The notes beneath the pieces are model-generated. The model saw only the letters and a list, made by a program, of their open reading frames with translations. It was not told the origin of the DNA and searched no databases. Below are positions 16,024 through 26,762 of a stretch of DNA of 64,000 bases, piece by piece. Source of the DNA: a bacterium (GTDB taxonomy: Bacteria > Chloroflexota > Dormibacteria > Dormibacterales > Dormibacteraceae); contig SCQL01000026.1 of NCBI GenBank assembly GCA_004299235.1, positions 90,240 through 154,239 on the forward strand, in the 5' to 3' direction. The position numbers and the translations under genes are program-made. Numbering within the stretch: the stretch's first letter is position 1; each line of letters opens with the position of its first letter.

Positions 16024-16752
16024 TCAATAACCGAGATATGCATGCCACAGCTCCTCTTCTTGCGCGAGCTCGCCCGCTCGGCGCGTGGCCACCGTGCGGC
16101 CGGATGAGAGAAGGACCGCCTCGTCTGCGATCGAGAGCGCGCTGCGGGCGTTCTGCTCGACCAACAGCACGCTGAGCCCTCGCCTCCCGCTGAGGTCGCG
16201 AACAGTGCGCATGATCAGGCTGACGAGCTTTGGCGCCAGGCCCAACGACGGCTCGTCCATCAGAAGGAGGTCGGCCCGCGACATGAGGGCGCGGCCGACG
16301 GCCAGCATCTGGCGCTCGCCGCCGGACAGCGAATGGGCCGGCTGATCGCGCCGCTCCGACAGAGCCGGGAACAACTGCATGACCTCGTCCCGAGCCCTGC
16401 GGAGGTCGGCAGGGTCGCGACGCCAGAGGTGCGCCAGCTTCAAGTTCTCGTCGACGGTCAGCTCGCGGATGATCCCTCCCCCCTCCGGGACCATGCTGAC
16501 TCCCGCCCGAACTATGGCCTCGGGCGGCATGGCGTTGAGCAGACGTCCGTTGTAGCGAATGCTGCCGGACCGCGGGCGGACCAGGCCGGCGATGGTACGC
16601 AGGAGAGTCGACTTGCCGGCGCCGTTCGGACCCAGCACGGCCGTGATGCCCTTGCCAGCCACTCGCAGGCTCACACCGTCGAGTGCCGTAACGCCCTCGT
16701 AGGCCACGCTGAGGGCTTCAATCTCGAGCACGGGCGACCTCGTTGGCGTCAC
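16024..16752 (-). CDS. livF: ABC importer ATPase LivF
   Basis: A 242-residue ATPase. Walker A is GPNGAGKST (about 41-49), the signature is LSGGERQML and Walker B is LLLMDEPSLGLAP. The PEGGGIIRELTVDENL region and the final HAYLGY are typical of LivF. Its start lies inside the last 35 bases of livG, so the genes are coupled. It pairs with LivG to energise the importer. Confidence 0.92.
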   Translation of the reverse strand: MTPTRSPVLEIEALSVAYEGVTALDGVSLRVAGKGITAVLGPNGAGKSTLLRTIAGLVRPRSGSIRYNGRLLNAMPPEAIVRAGVSMVPEGGGIIRELTVDENLKLAHLWRRDPADLRRARDEVMQLFPALSERRDQPAHSLSGGERQMLAVGRALMSRADLLLMDEPSLGLAPKLVSLIMRTVRDLSGRRGLSVLLVEQNARSALSIADEAVLLSSGRTVATRRAGELAQEEELWHAYLGY

Positions 16753-17539
16753 TCACCCCAAGTTCCTCGCCCAAGTAAGCGTCGGTCACTCCCTTGCCCT
16801 TCTGCACGAGCTCGGCAGGGCCCGAAGCGATGAGGCGGCCGAAATCGAGGACGTGGACCTGTTCGCAGACGTTCATGACCAGGTCCAAGCGGTGCTCGAC
16901 CAGCGCGATGGACATCCGCGCGCGCAGCGAGCGCAGCAGGTTCGCGAGGTCTTTGATCTCATTGGCTGTGAGGCCGCTGGCGGGTTCGTCGAGCAGCAGC
17001 AGCCCCGGCCGTGAGACCAGAGCGCGCGCCAGAGAAACCAGCTTCTGGACACCGTAGGAAAGCGAAACGGGATACCGGTTCGCACTCTCCTCGATGCCGA
17101 GCTCTTGCAGCTGTGCCAGGGCCAGGCCGGCCAGCCCGGCTTCGTAGCGGTCGGACCGGTCAAGCCCCAACAGCGCGAGGACGAAGCCGGGCGCCGCCGA
17201 ACGGCGAGCGCCGGTCATCACGTTCTCGAGCACCGTCAGGCCGCGCCACAGGCCGAGCCCTTGGAGGGTGCGCGCGATGCCGAGCCCGTTCAGATCGTGG
17301 GGCCGCACGCCATTGATGTTGCGTCCGTTGAAGATGATCTCCCCTGCCTGCGGGCGCAACAAACCGCAGACGGCGTTGAAAAGGGTCGTCTTGCCGGCGC
17401 CGTTCGGGCCGATGATGCCAACGATCTGACCGGCAGGCACATGCAGCGAGACATCGTCCAGCGCCGTCAGTCCCCCGAAGCGCACGGTCAGGGAGCGAAC
17501 CTCGAGCGAGCTTGGACTGGCTGCGGCGTCGTTCAACAC
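16718..17539 (-). CDS. livG: ABC importer ATPase LivG
   Basis: A 273-residue ATPase with Walker A GPNGAGKTT (about 44-52), an extended helical insert typical of LivG (LENVMTGARRSAA, then LALLGLDRS) and Walker B LLLLDEPASGL. The signature is unusual: the expected LSYGxQR appears as LSYGVQKLV, with lysine in place of arginine. The stop falls inside livF. It lies 107 bases downstream of the binding protein gene. Confidence 0.9.
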   Translation of the reverse strand: MLNDAAASPSSLEVRSLTVRFGGLTALDDVSLHVPAGQIVGIIGPNGAGKTTLFNAVCGLLRPQAGEIIFNGRNINGVRPHDLNGLGIARTLQGLGLWRGLTVLENVMTGARRSAAPGFVLALLGLDRSDRYEAGLAGLALAQLQELGIEESANRYPVSLSYGVQKLVSLARALVSRPGLLLLDEPASGLTANEIKDLANLLRSLRARMSIALVEHRLDLVMNVCEQVHVLDFGRLIASGPAELVQKGKGVTDAYLGEELGVSDANEVARARD

Positions 17540-17646
17540 TGCACCGGGCCAGCCGGCCTCATCCGCACAGGCTGATGACGCCTATCGACTCTTGGGTGGC
17601 GGATCTTCCTGAACGATCACATGAGCCGGTTGCACCGATCCGACCG

Positions 17647-18957
17647 TCACGGAATGCCGTTGGCGGGCATGGCGCCGGAAGCGCAGCTGCCACACGCCGT
17701 GACCGAGCCGCTGACGCTGGCCGTGTAGATCGAGCCGGAGTATTGAAGCGATCCGTTCTGGATGGTGGCCATCTGGACGCCCTGATACCCCAGATGGCTG
17801 CTCGACGAGTAGCCGAAGGGGACCAGGCCCGGCCCCGGGTCCAGCTTGCCGCTGTCCAGGACATTGATGACGTCCTGGCGCGACGGGTTGCGGCCGGCTT
17901 TCTTCATCAGCAGGACGAATGAGTAGGCGACGGCCATTCCGTACTCGACGTTGCCGTCGAACGGCAGCGAGGCGATGTACTTGTCGTGGATCTGCTTGAA
18001 CAGGTTGATCCAGGAATTTGAGGTGTCGCCGGTCGAGGGAAGGTAGTAAGAGGTGACCACGCCGTTGATGAGGCTGGCCCCGGCCGCGCCCTTGGAGAAT
18101 GCCTGCACCAGACCCGCCAGAGTTGTCGGGTCTGCGCCGACGCTGCTGACCACCCACTTCGGGCTGTAGTGGATCGCGGCCGCGGTGAGCATCGCGATGG
18201 CGGTGAAGGCGGGGATGGTGTACAGCACCACGACCTGGGCGCCGGCAGCCTGCAGCGAGGCAATCTGAGGGCCGAGGTTGGTGTTGGTGGGCACGTACTT
18301 TTGCTTGCCGACCACGCTCGAGGCCGAAATCTGAGAATCCAGGCCACTGACCCCACCCTGGCCAAAGTCGTCGTCCTGGTAGAGATAGCCGACCTTCATC
18401 CCGGAGTAGTTGTCGTTGACGTACTTGCCGGTGATCTTGCCCTCGATGATGTAGTCGGGCTGCCAGCCGAAAGTCTCCGGCCATTTCGATGGCTGGTTCC
18501 AGCAGTCACAGCCCGAGGCGACGAAGAGGTCGGGCACCTTTTGACTGTTCAGATAGTCGACGACGGCGGTGTGAGTCGGGGTTCCGAGTCCGTTGAAGAT
18601 GGCGAAAACCTTGTCCTCGAGAACGAGCTTGCGCACGACGGTGGCCGTATTGGCCGGGTTGTAGCCGTCATCTTCGAAGAGGTAGTTGATGGTTCGGCCG
18701 TAGACGCCGCCGTGGTCGTTCACCCACTGGAAATATGCGTTCGAGGCTTTGGAGATCTCCGAGTAGCCAGGTGCGGCGGGGCCGGTCAAAGGCTGGTGGC
18801 TGCCGATCGTTATCTGCGTCGCGGTGATACCCGGAGCGGAGGCCGTGTTGGTCGTACTGGTGCCGCCCTGACCACCGCAGGCGCTCGCGAGCAGGGCCAG
18901 GGTCACGAGCCAGGCTCCCCACGCCCCAGTCAGTCGCCGGATCGAAGAGGTCGCCAT
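17647..18957 (-). CDS. ABC importer substrate-binding lipoprotein (LivK/AmiC type)
   Basis: A 436-residue extracytoplasmic receptor for the downstream liv-type permease. The signal peptide ends in a lipobox (ALLASACGG, Cys about 26), so it is membrane-anchored. The mature part has the type I periplasmic-binding fold: ITIGSHQPLTGPAA, then NYLFEDDGYNP, KVGYLYQDDDFGQGG and AQVVVLYTIPAFT. Acidic and aromatic residues resemble binding proteins for amides or aromatic acids as much as leucine. ATG at 18957 is chosen for its signal peptide. It is divergent from a TetR regulator. Confidence 0.88.
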   Translation of the reverse strand: MATSSIRRLTGAWGAWLVTLALLASACGGQGGTSTTNTASAPGITATQITIGSHQPLTGPAAPGYSEISKASNAYFQWVNDHGGVYGRTINYLFEDDGYNPANTATVVRKLVLEDKVFAIFNGLGTPTHTAVVDYLNSQKVPDLFVASGCDCWNQPSKWPETFGWQPDYIIEGKITGKYVNDNYSGMKVGYLYQDDDFGQGGVSGLDSQISASSVVGKQKYVPTNTNLGPQIASLQAAGAQVVVLYTIPAFTAIAMLTAAAIHYSPKWVVSSVGADPTTLAGLVQAFSKGAAGASLINGVVTSYYLPSTGDTSNSWINLFKQIHDKYIASLPFDGNVEYGMAVAYSFVLLMKKAGRNPSRQDVINVLDSGKLDPGPGLVPFGYSSSSHLGYQGVQMATIQNGSLQYSGSIYTASVSGSVTACGSCASGAMPANGIP

Positions 18958-19044
18958 GTCCACCTCCGTTTGTAAGGCGCCACGCCCGGCCCGCCGGTTG
19001 CACCCTGGACCCGCGCGCCCGTTTCGCCGATGGTACTCTCGGTG

Positions 19045-19063
19045 AATTGTCGTGGCAACAATT
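19045..19063. promoter_or_regulatory. operator between liv operon and tetR
   Basis: AATTGT-N7-ACAATT is a perfect inverted repeat in the 136-base divergent gap, 31 bases before the tetR start. On the minus strand it overlaps TTGCCA, 17 bases, TACCAT, a plausible promoter for the binding protein gene. A TetR dimer here would block both promoters. Confidence 0.65.
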
Positions 19064-19093
19064 GGGTTCGGCCTGCCTGGCTGAGGTGTCGAG

Positions 19094-19825
19094 ATGGCGG
19101 CGCCATTGACTCGCCGTGAAGCCAAGCAGCGCACACGCAAGCGCCTGCTCGACGCCGCCCGAAAGCTGATCCTGGCCGGCGGCGAGGCCCGCCTCGCCGC
19201 CAGCACCGTGGCCAGGCAGGCCGGCGTCGCGGGCGCCACCTTCTACGAGCACTTCCGCAGCCGCGACGATCTGGTGAAGGCGCTCTCGAACGACCTCTTC
19301 GACGAGCTCCGGGCCGAGCTCGGGAAGCGCCGTCACGAGGCCTTGGCGGCACCCGGAAGCGAGGAGAAGCTTCGCCAGGAGTTCCGCACCCCGCTCGAGA
19401 TACTGGCCGCCAGCCCGGACCTCTTCCGGCTGGCGCTGCGGGTGCGTCACCACCCGGCATCGCCGTTGGGCGACTCCAGCCGGCGATTGGCCGGTAATAC
19501 CCGTACCGACCTGGTCACCGAGCTCGTTGCCCGAGGCTATCCGCACGACGGGCCCGGGGAGCGGCGGCGGCTCGAGATGATCGCGGACATCCACATCGCC
19601 GCCACCGAAGTGCTGGCGCTCGGCTACCTGTCGGGACGTTATCCGGACCTCGATGAGATCGTCGACATGCTGGTCCTGGTCACCCGAGGAACTCGTCTGG
19701 CACGAGCGTGGCGGGGCCGCGGCGCGACCACGCCGGCCGCGGACGCAGCACCAGTGCCCGACCGCCACAGCGCAGCGGGCGGTCTGGCTTCGGGGCGGAG
19801 CCTGAACACGCGACTGACGACATAG
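19094..19825 (+). CDS. TetR-family repressor
   Basis: A 243-residue regulator with an N-terminal TetR DNA-binding domain (about 8-55: RTRKRLLDAARKLI, then STVARQAGVAGATFYEHFRSRDDLV) and a divergent ligand-binding domain. The last 40 residues are disordered and rich in alanine and arginine. It is divergent from the liv-type operon, with a palindrome between them, so it is probably the local regulator responding to the imported compound or its CoA ester. Confidence 0.88.
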   Translation: MAAPLTRREAKQRTRKRLLDAARKLILAGGEARLAASTVARQAGVAGATFYEHFRSRDDLVKALSNDLFDELRAELGKRRHEALAAPGSEEKLRQEFRTPLEILAASPDLFRLALRVRHHPASPLGDSSRRLAGNTRTDLVTELVARGYPHDGPGERRRLEMIADIHIAATEVLALGYLSGRYPDLDEIVDMLVLVTRGTRLARAWRGRGATTPAADAAPVPDRHSAAGGLASGRSLNTRLTT

Positions 19826-19848
19826 CGTTCGATAGGAGCTCCGGTCGT

Positions 19849-21597
19849 TCAGCCGGCTCGCCGCGGGGGCACCCAGAACTTCACCGTTGTGCCCCGACCC
19901 GGCTTGCTGGTGATGACGGTGCGCCCTCCGGCAAGTTGAATCCGCTCTTTCATCGCGACGAGACCGATGTGCCCCGGCGTGGTGTCTGCCGGCACCTCGA
20001 ACCCGACGCCGTCGTCCCGGATCAGCACCTCGGTCCCCCCTTCCGCTTCCCGAACTCGGACGGTCGCGTGTCGCGCTCGGGCATGCTTGCGGACGTTGTT
20101 GAGCGCTTCCTGGCAGGCTCGGTAAACCATCAACCGGGTATCCGCCGGCAGTTCTCGGGTCAGCTGGCTGTCGATGGCCAGCTCAGGATCGACACCGGTC
20201 GTGGTTTGCTCGAAGTAGAAGCGCAGGGCGGGCGCAAGCCCGAGCTCGAGCGCGTCCGGCCGGAGGTCGAAGATGAGACGCCGGAGCCTGTCACCGGCCA
20301 CGGCGAGAGCTGAGCTCAAGTCCCGCAAAGACTGCTTCTCAGCGGGGTCGTAGGGACCTTCCGCCATCACCTGGAGCCGCATGCCGAGACCGGCCAGGAC
20401 CTGAAGCGCGTCGTCATGGATGTCACTCGCGATCCGCTTCCGCTCCTCCTCGACCACGAGGCTCAGTCTCTCGAGGAGATGCCGCCGAGCTTCGTCGACC
20501 TCCCGGAGCTGGCGCAGGCTTTCCTCCTTCTCCTGTTCGGCGTGCAATCGGATGAAGGATTCGGCGAGGGTGTTCGCTGTCGCGCGCATGAAGAGAACGT
20601 CGTCCTGGGTGAACAACCGGCGTTTGGTCGTGTAGGCGGCCAACTCTCCGAAGGGGGTGGGCGAGCCATGAATGACCGCCCTGATCCCGCTCCGCACGGA
20701 GTGTTCGCGCAGCAGCCAGGCGGCCTTGAATCGGGTGTCGGTCTGAAAATCCTCGATGATCAGCGGTTCGTTGCTCTCGAACATGTAGCCCACCTGGGTG
20801 TTGTCGAGACGGACGGTGGCCGTGCCGACCAGACCCGGCCGCCAGCCGGTGCCGGCTCGCAGGAGCAGGTTCTTGCCATCGGGGAGCAGCTCGAGGATGC
20901 GGACGTAATCCACGTTCAGCGTCGAGGCGACGAGAGCGACCGCATGCTCCATCAGCTCCTGGGGGGCGGTGCCCACCAGCGCCCGCCAGCCGAGCTCGGC
21001 GATTCCCGCCTGTTGCTGCTGGCGGGACTGCTCGTGGTGCAGGAGCTCGAGCCTTCGAATCAGGTCCTTTTGAGCTTCATACAGCCGTGCGTTGTCGATC
21101 GCGACGGCCGCCTGGTTGGCGAATGTGGAGAGCAGGCGATCCTCCTCATCTGAGTAGCCCGACTTGCGGTTGGCAACCCCGACCATGCCGATGATCTCGT
21201 CCCCCACCCGCAGGGGAACACCGAGGAACGTTCGCACCGGGGGATGGCCGGGGGGCTGGCCGACCCTCCGGGGGTCGTTGACGACGTCGTTGGAGATGCA
21301 GGCGCGACCCTCGCGGATGACCACGCTGAAGATGGTCGGACGCACCGGTATGTGTCGGTACCGCTCGTAGAAGGTGGGGTCGGAGGGCTCGAATCCCTTG
21401 ATGGCCGCCACCTCCAACATTTCCCTGCCGGCGTTGAGCAGGCCGACGAATCCGAACTCCGAGCCGGTCAGCTCCAGGCAGTATCCGAGGGCGCGATCAA
21501 GGACCTGCGGGAGTTCGTGGAGCCTCGACACCTCAACCGAAATCGAGTGGAGCGACTCCAGCTGCTGGCGGAACCCCACGTCGGCGCCTGAGCCCAT
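19849..21597 (-). CDS. GAF-domain sensor histidine kinase, NarL type
   Basis: A 582-residue soluble kinase. GAF domain 1 spans about 28-172 (FLGVPLRVGDEIIGMVGVAN), GAF domain 2 about 210-355, and a HisKA_3 dimerisation domain begins near 383 with phospho-acceptor His394 (IASDIHDDALQVL). The HATPase_c domain follows (ACQEALNNVRKHA, DDGVGF, GHIGLVAMKER). No membrane segment is seen, so it senses a cytoplasmic signal such as redox state or a small molecule. No LuxR-type response regulator is adjacent, so it is an orphan. Confidence 0.9.
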   Translation of the reverse strand: MGSGADVGFRQQLESLHSISVEVSRLHELPQVLDRALGYCLELTGSEFGFVGLLNAGREMLEVAAIKGFEPSDPTFYERYRHIPVRPTIFSVVIREGRACISNDVVNDPRRVGQPPGHPPVRTFLGVPLRVGDEIIGMVGVANRKSGYSDEEDRLLSTFANQAAVAIDNARLYEAQKDLIRRLELLHHEQSRQQQQAGIAELGWRALVGTAPQELMEHAVALVASTLNVDYVRILELLPDGKNLLLRAGTGWRPGLVGTATVRLDNTQVGYMFESNEPLIIEDFQTDTRFKAAWLLREHSVRSGIRAVIHGSPTPFGELAAYTTKRRLFTQDDVLFMRATANTLAESFIRLHAEQEKEESLRQLREVDEARRHLLERLSLVVEEERKRIASDIHDDALQVLAGLGMRLQVMAEGPYDPAEKQSLRDLSSALAVAGDRLRRLIFDLRPDALELGLAPALRFYFEQTTTGVDPELAIDSQLTRELPADTRLMVYRACQEALNNVRKHARARHATVRVREAEGGTEVLIRDDGVGFEVPADTTPGHIGLVAMKERIQLAGGRTVITSKPGRGTTVKFWVPPRRAG

Positions 21598-21713
21598 ACT
21601 CGCTGCCCGCCAATAGCCTACGCGCCACCTGGGCGAGATTCACCAGTCGCTCGCCCGGACCGGGGGAATCAGAGGCGACCGTGCGGGCCGCGAAGTCGCC
21701 GACCCGTGCTCAG

Positions 21714-22700
<987 letters not shown>

Positions 22701-22762
22701 CACGAATTGATAACCATATCCGGTCAGGCGTATTGGCTCCGTCCGGCTGCGGGGTTTCGCCT

Positions 22763-23604
22763 TTAGGAGGAATATCGGCCGCTCTCGCCCGCATGAAGCG
22801 AAGCCGCACGCAACCCCATTACGGTCAGAAACTCGGTCACCTCGATTCGCGCGCCGGCCGGCCTGCTCCTCCAGAGATCTTGCAGACGCTGTCTGCCTCG
22901 GGACGGGAAGCGGGGCGGCCGTTGACCCAGGTGAAGATACCGGTGCAGCTGAGCCAGGCTGGCAAGGCGAACCCGGAACCGGTGGTGGCTCGCCCCAATG
23001 AGGGCGAATCGTCGCTCGTCAATGACGGTCTGAATCGCCTCCATGGCTGCATTGATAAGAGGCTGGAAAACTGGATTTACCACAGCAGCGACCGGTTGGC
23101 GTTTTTGCGCCGAGCTGATGGCAATGAACGGTCGATTCCATTGATGCGGTTGGATCAAGACGAGCACGCCGTCGGGCAACAAGTGTTGCCTGGCTCGCTC
23201 GAGGGCATGGACCATGCCCTGGATCGCGATTCATCAAAGCGACAACGGAAGAGCGCGACGTCGAATGCGTCGCCACCAACGCGACGGTGTTCGGCCGACC
23301 CGATACAAAACGAGACGTTGCGGATGCCCTCTGATGCGGCCAGGTGTCGGGCGCGGGCGATCTTCGCGGGATCCGGTTCGATGGCGACCACGCTGGAGGC
23401 CAGAGGCGCGAGCTGGCGGGTGAGCCTGCCGTCACCGCATCCGATCTCCACGATCCTGCGGCCCTCGAGTGCAACGTAACGCTCGATGAGCCGGACCTCC
23501 ATCCCAGGAGGCGGATAGTCCGAGAGCTGAGCGACCGCTCCTTCATCCCGACGATGCTGGCGCGAGCTGCGTGGGTCGACAGGGTTCGAACAACCGGACA
23601 CCAA
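22763..23604 (-). pseudogene. SAM-dependent methyltransferase, frameshifted
   Basis: Two adjacent minus-strand frames together make one class I methyltransferase. The upstream frame (23604 to about 23220) carries the SAM motif IVEIGCGDGRLTRQLA, the acidic AIEPDPAKI and DAFDVALFR. The downstream frame (from about 23215) resumes with MVHALERARQHLLPDG and a coherent C-terminal region to 22763. They differ by a frame change near 23215-23235, and the downstream frame also holds a TGA just before the join. The probable original start is ATG 23502 or slightly upstream. Decay is likely; an assembly error is the alternative. Confidence 0.75.
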
Positions 23605-23644
23605 ATCGGCTGAGTAAGTCGCTCCAACCGAACATCGCGTCGCT

Positions 23645-23650
23645 TAGGAT
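23645..23650 (+). promoter_or_regulatory. -10 box of CDF gene, leaderless type
   Basis: TAGGAT lies 8 bases before the GTG at 23659 with no ribosome-binding site between, so the transcript probably starts at the start codon. Confidence 0.45.
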
Positions 23651-23658
23651 CACGCTTC

Positions 23659-24687
23659 GTGGCCAAGGCGGCGGACGAAATCGCGTCCGGGCAGTTCAGC
23701 GAGCATCTTGAAGCGGTCATCGGCGGCCGCCTCCGCAAGGCGCTCATCCTCACATTCGTGATCCTGGCTGTCGAGCTGACAGGCGCGGTTCTGTCGCACT
23801 CACTCGCGCTGTTCTCCGACGCAGGACATGTAACCACCGACATCTTGGCCCTGGGACTCGCCTGGTTCGCTGTCGAGCAAACCAAACGGCCGGCGGATGA
23901 CAAGCGCAGCTTCGGATACCACCGGGCGGGCATCCTGGCCGCCACCGCCAACGGCGCCACTCTGATCGTCCTGGTCTTTGTGATCGCTTATGAGGCGGTG
24001 CAGCGCCTAACTCACACGGAACCGGTACAGGGGTTGGTCGTCATCGTTTCCGCCCTCGTCGGGGTTGTGGTCAACGGCTACGTGGCTTTCAGCATGCGAG
24101 GCCAGGGCACGAACCTGAACATTCGAGCCGCGCTGCTGCATGCGCTGGGAGATCTGGCGGCTTCCGTTGGCGTGATCATCGCCGGCGCTGTCATCCTCTT
24201 CACCGGCTGGACCTTCATCGATCCGCTGGTCTCGATACTGATCGCGGCCTTGATCGGCTGGAACGCGCTGAAGATCGTCACCGAGACTGTCAACATCTTG
24301 CTGGAGGGAACACCGCGAGGGGTGAGCTCGCAGGGCATTGCTTCTGCGATCAGAGGCACTGAGGGAGTGCGGTCGATGCACGACCTGCACGTCTGGTCGA
24401 TCTCAGCCGAGAACGTAGCTTGCAGCTGCCACATCGTTGTTGGGGATCAGTCTCTCCCCGAGTCGGAACGCGTCATGCGGGCAGTTGAGGAAAGGCTGTG
24501 CGCGGACTTCGCGATCGGACACACCACGATCCAGGTCGAGAACTGCGCGCCGTGCCACGAGGAAGCGGAGCACTTGATGCATCACAACCATCCTCATATC
24601 CAGCTGGCCGAGCTTGCCTTGGAGGGACGCCGGCGCACACCACTCTCGAGGCGGCGCTCAGCCCGCCCGGCTTCAATCGCGCAGTAG
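23659..24687 (+). CDS. CDF-family divalent cation exporter
   Basis: A 342-residue inner-membrane Zn/Co/Cd:proton antiporter of the CzcD/ZitB type. Six membrane segments occupy about 25-215. The metal site residues appear as HSLALFSDAGHVTTD (about 46-60, H-x3-D type) and HALGDLAASVG (about 160). The cytoplasmic domain (about 215-300) has LHVWSISAENVACSCHIVV. The tail adds a Cys/His cluster (ENCAPCHEEAEHLMHHNHPH) that may bind metal. GTG at 23659 is the only start consistent with the N-terminus. Confidence 0.9.
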   Translation: MAKAADEIASGQFSEHLEAVIGGRLRKALILTFVILAVELTGAVLSHSLALFSDAGHVTTDILALGLAWFAVEQTKRPADDKRSFGYHRAGILAATANGATLIVLVFVIAYEAVQRLTHTEPVQGLVVIVSALVGVVVNGYVAFSMRGQGTNLNIRAALLHALGDLAASVGVIIAGAVILFTGWTFIDPLVSILIAALIGWNALKIVTETVNILLEGTPRGVSSQGIASAIRGTEGVRSMHDLHVWSISAENVACSCHIVVGDQSLPESERVMRAVEERLCADFAIGHTTIQVENCAPCHEEAEHLMHHNHPHIQLAELALEGRRRTPLSRRRSARPASIAQ

Positions 24688-24811
24688 ACCGGCCGAGGGA
24701 GCCTTTGGCGCGACTTCGGACCGAAGACCCCGGCCTTCCCGCATTTCGCGGATCCAATCCACGCGGCAGAAGACGCAAGGAAGCGGCCCCCGCAATGAAT
24801 TCAGAACCGGA

Positions 24812-24859
24812 GCTTGGGCCCACGCGCCCGGATTCGAACCGGGGACCTTTTCCTTACCA
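24812..24859 (-). repeat. tRNA-Thr 3'-half copy (att-like direct repeat)
   Basis: A second copy of the 3' half of the tRNA-Thr at 26883-26958, in the same orientation. Bases 24827-24859 are identical over 33 positions to 26894-26926 (anticodon region to T-arm). The acceptor side is similar but carries two extra bases. A copied tRNA 3' end is the usual product of tRNA-targeted site-specific integration. The copy lacks a 5' half and cannot be a functional tRNA. Confidence 0.85.
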
Positions 24860-24942
24860 GGTGATCTTTGGACCCTGGCGATTCGAGTTGATCTTAGCTG
24901 TCGTCTGTTTGCGGCCGAGACCATTTACCTAATGGCGAATGT

Positions 24943-25368
24943 GGCCCAGCGATGGCTTACGACGCCGCCCGGCACAACGTGGTGCTCTTTGGCGGGAGCG
25001 AGCCGGCAAAGGGCAGAGGCGCCCCGGTGGCCTTGGCCTTCTTTGACGCCTGCGTCGCCACCGATGTGCGCCAGATCGTCCTGCTCGATGGGCCGTCGGT
25101 CCGGGGCTGGGATGCATGGCACGAAATCGAGGGCCGTTACCACTTCTCCACGATGCGCGACGGCTTGAAGGCGCTCATGAAGGCCGGCTATCTGGAACCC
25201 CGGCCGCCTGAGCCTCTAGCCCACTTGCTGTTTGGCGCTCTCAACGAAGCAGCCCGCGTTCTCGCCCACGCCCCAGATCCAAAGCCGGTTCGTCGCGAGC
25301 TGATGGATGCCCATATCCGTCTGATGGAAGGCTTACGTCCCATGGACCGGCGCCAAGGTCCGACCTAA
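24943..25368 (+). pseudogene. kelch-fragment/TetR C-terminal chimera
   Basis: The open frame (ATG 24952, 138 residues) starts GPAMAYDAARHNVVLFGGS, a typical kelch-repeat strand. From about residue 24 it switches to ALAFFDACVATDVRQIVLLDG, then WDAWHEIEGRYHF and PLAHLLFGALNEAARVLA, a standard TetR-family ligand-binding half. No DNA-binding helix-turn-helix is present. It therefore looks like two unrelated gene pieces joined in frame inside the tRNA-Thr scar. A small translated protein cannot be excluded, but it could not act as an ordinary TetR repressor. Confidence 0.6.
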
Positions 25369-25452
25369 ACCTGATCTACGTTCCGGCCGCATTTGGATGG
25401 ATTTTCAGCCGGCTCATTTGCATGAAGGACTCCGGGAAGGGCTCTCGAGTGA

Positions 25453-26715
25453 CTAGGTCTGCATAGTCCCAAGGAAGTCGCCATTGAATCCGAGGTCGAT
25501 GACATGCGCAGGGGAATTGAGGCTCACATAGCTGAGATCGACGCTATCGCCGAAACCAATCACGTCCTGGCCGTCCAGCCATCCGTAAGGCGTGATCCTG
25601 AGCTCGATGCGTTGCCCCGTTTTCGTCACCACGTCGGCACTACGGCCGCCATTAGACGGGTTAGCAAAAGCAACTCTGTCCTCTGCCGGGGACAGGTGCG
25701 CCTCCCCCGCGAAGTTGGGTACTTGCGCATAACTCCAGATCTCGGTGCGATCCTGGCGCCGGATGCTGAGCGTGTTCGGGTAGGTGGTGCACACGTAGTC
25801 GCCGGTGGCCGCAACGTCCGTCACGAAGCAATCGTGCGCGGGAGGGGTGTCTTCGATGTGCCGGGTGACTCTTCCCGACTGGGCGTCAACCTGAGCGAAG
25901 ATTCCCGGAACAGGTAGGGAATCGCCGGCCGGTACCACCCACGCCGTTGGGGCTGTCGCTACGGGTCCAAGTGAGTCCCAGCCGATGAGCGCCATTACCT
26001 CGAAGGTCGGCTCCGAGCTCGCGGTCGCCAGGACCTCGTGATAGAGAAGGCGAGCCGCGGCGCCCGCTCGACCGGAATAGACGTCGAGTGTGAAATTCCC
26101 AGGAGCAAAGCCATGCGATGTTCCGGCACAGGGGTCGCTGGAGGATGGCTTGGGTGGAATAGTGAAGACCGTAGCCAGCAGGGCGCTGCCGTCGGGGCTG
26201 ACCGCAAACGAGAGCATCTGCTGGACGCCCGTGAACGGAATTGTCGCGACCACCGCTTCGCTGCCGGCGGCGTCGAGACCTCTGACGATTCCGCCGGCGT
26301 CCGCGAAGTAGACCTTCCCCGCTGCAACGTGGGCGCTGGCGGGAAGCCATGCGGCGCCTCCGATGCATCCGCCCCAGGGGACTGGCATGGGCCTGAAGGT
26401 CGCCGAAGCCCGCGTGTGGCCTTTCAGGTCTGCGATGACCACCGTGTTCCAGTTGCACGGAGACGCGTTCCCTTTCGCCTCGAGCACAGCCACCAATGGC
26501 GGGCCGCTCGGCGTGACCGGCGAATTAGTTCTGACCTGCGAAGCCGTCGCCCATGCACATCCCGCGAAGGCCTCCCCACCAGGGCCGGGCGTCAAGGGCG
26601 TGCTGGCCAATGGCGACGCCGCGACCGACCGGAGCGGGCTCGGTGACATGCCGCTGGCGACCGGTGTGGATCCACACCCGGTCAGCAGGAGATTTGCGAC
26701 GACTACCAAACGCAT
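25453..26715 (-). CDS. putative beta-propeller lipoprotein
   Basis: A 420-residue exported protein of unknown function. The signal peptide [19 protein letters not shown] has a lipobox with Cys at about 14. It is followed by a serine/proline-rich linker and a region of repeated beta-strand pairs ([51 protein letters not shown]) suggestive of a propeller. No catalytic motif is recognised. ATG 26742 is an alternative start that would add MRRGRRSTV. It lies within the tRNA-Thr scar and by eye is less GC-rich than neighbouring genes, consistent with acquisition. Confidence 0.55.
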   Translation of the reverse strand: MRLVVVANLLLTGCGSTPVASGMSPSPLRSVAASPLASTPLTPGPGGEAFAGCAWATASQVRTNSPVTPSGPPLVAVLEAKGNASPCNWNTVVIADLKGHTRASATFRPMPVPWGGCIGGAAWLPASAHVAAGKVYFADAGGIVRGLDAAGSEAVVATIPFTGVQQMLSFAVSPDGSALLATVFTIPPKPSSSDPCAGTSHGFAPGNFTLDVYSGRAGAAARLLYHEVLATASSEPTFEVMALIGWDSLGPVATAPTAWVVPAGDSLPVPGIFAQVDAQSGRVTRHIEDTPPAHDCFVTDVAATGDYVCTTYPNTLSIRRQDRTEIWSYAQVPNFAGEAHLSPAEDRVAFANPSNGGRSADVVTKTGQRIELRITPYGWLDGQDVIGFGDSVDLSYVSLNSPAHVIDLGFNGDFLGTMQT

Positions 26716-26762
26716 GACTGTTGAACGCCGGCCGCGACGCATGGTTTCAAGTGGTCGCGGGC

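Noticed and set aside
15079..16107. Long plus-strand frame of 342 codons opposite livH/livM
   Set aside because: Composition is dominated by Asp, Glu, Arg, Gln and His, typical of an antisense frame in GC-rich DNA, and it covers genuine permease genes.
24812..24859. A second functional tRNA-Thr
   Set aside because: The 5' half (acceptor strand, D-arm) is missing, so it cannot fold as a tRNA; treated as an att-like copy.
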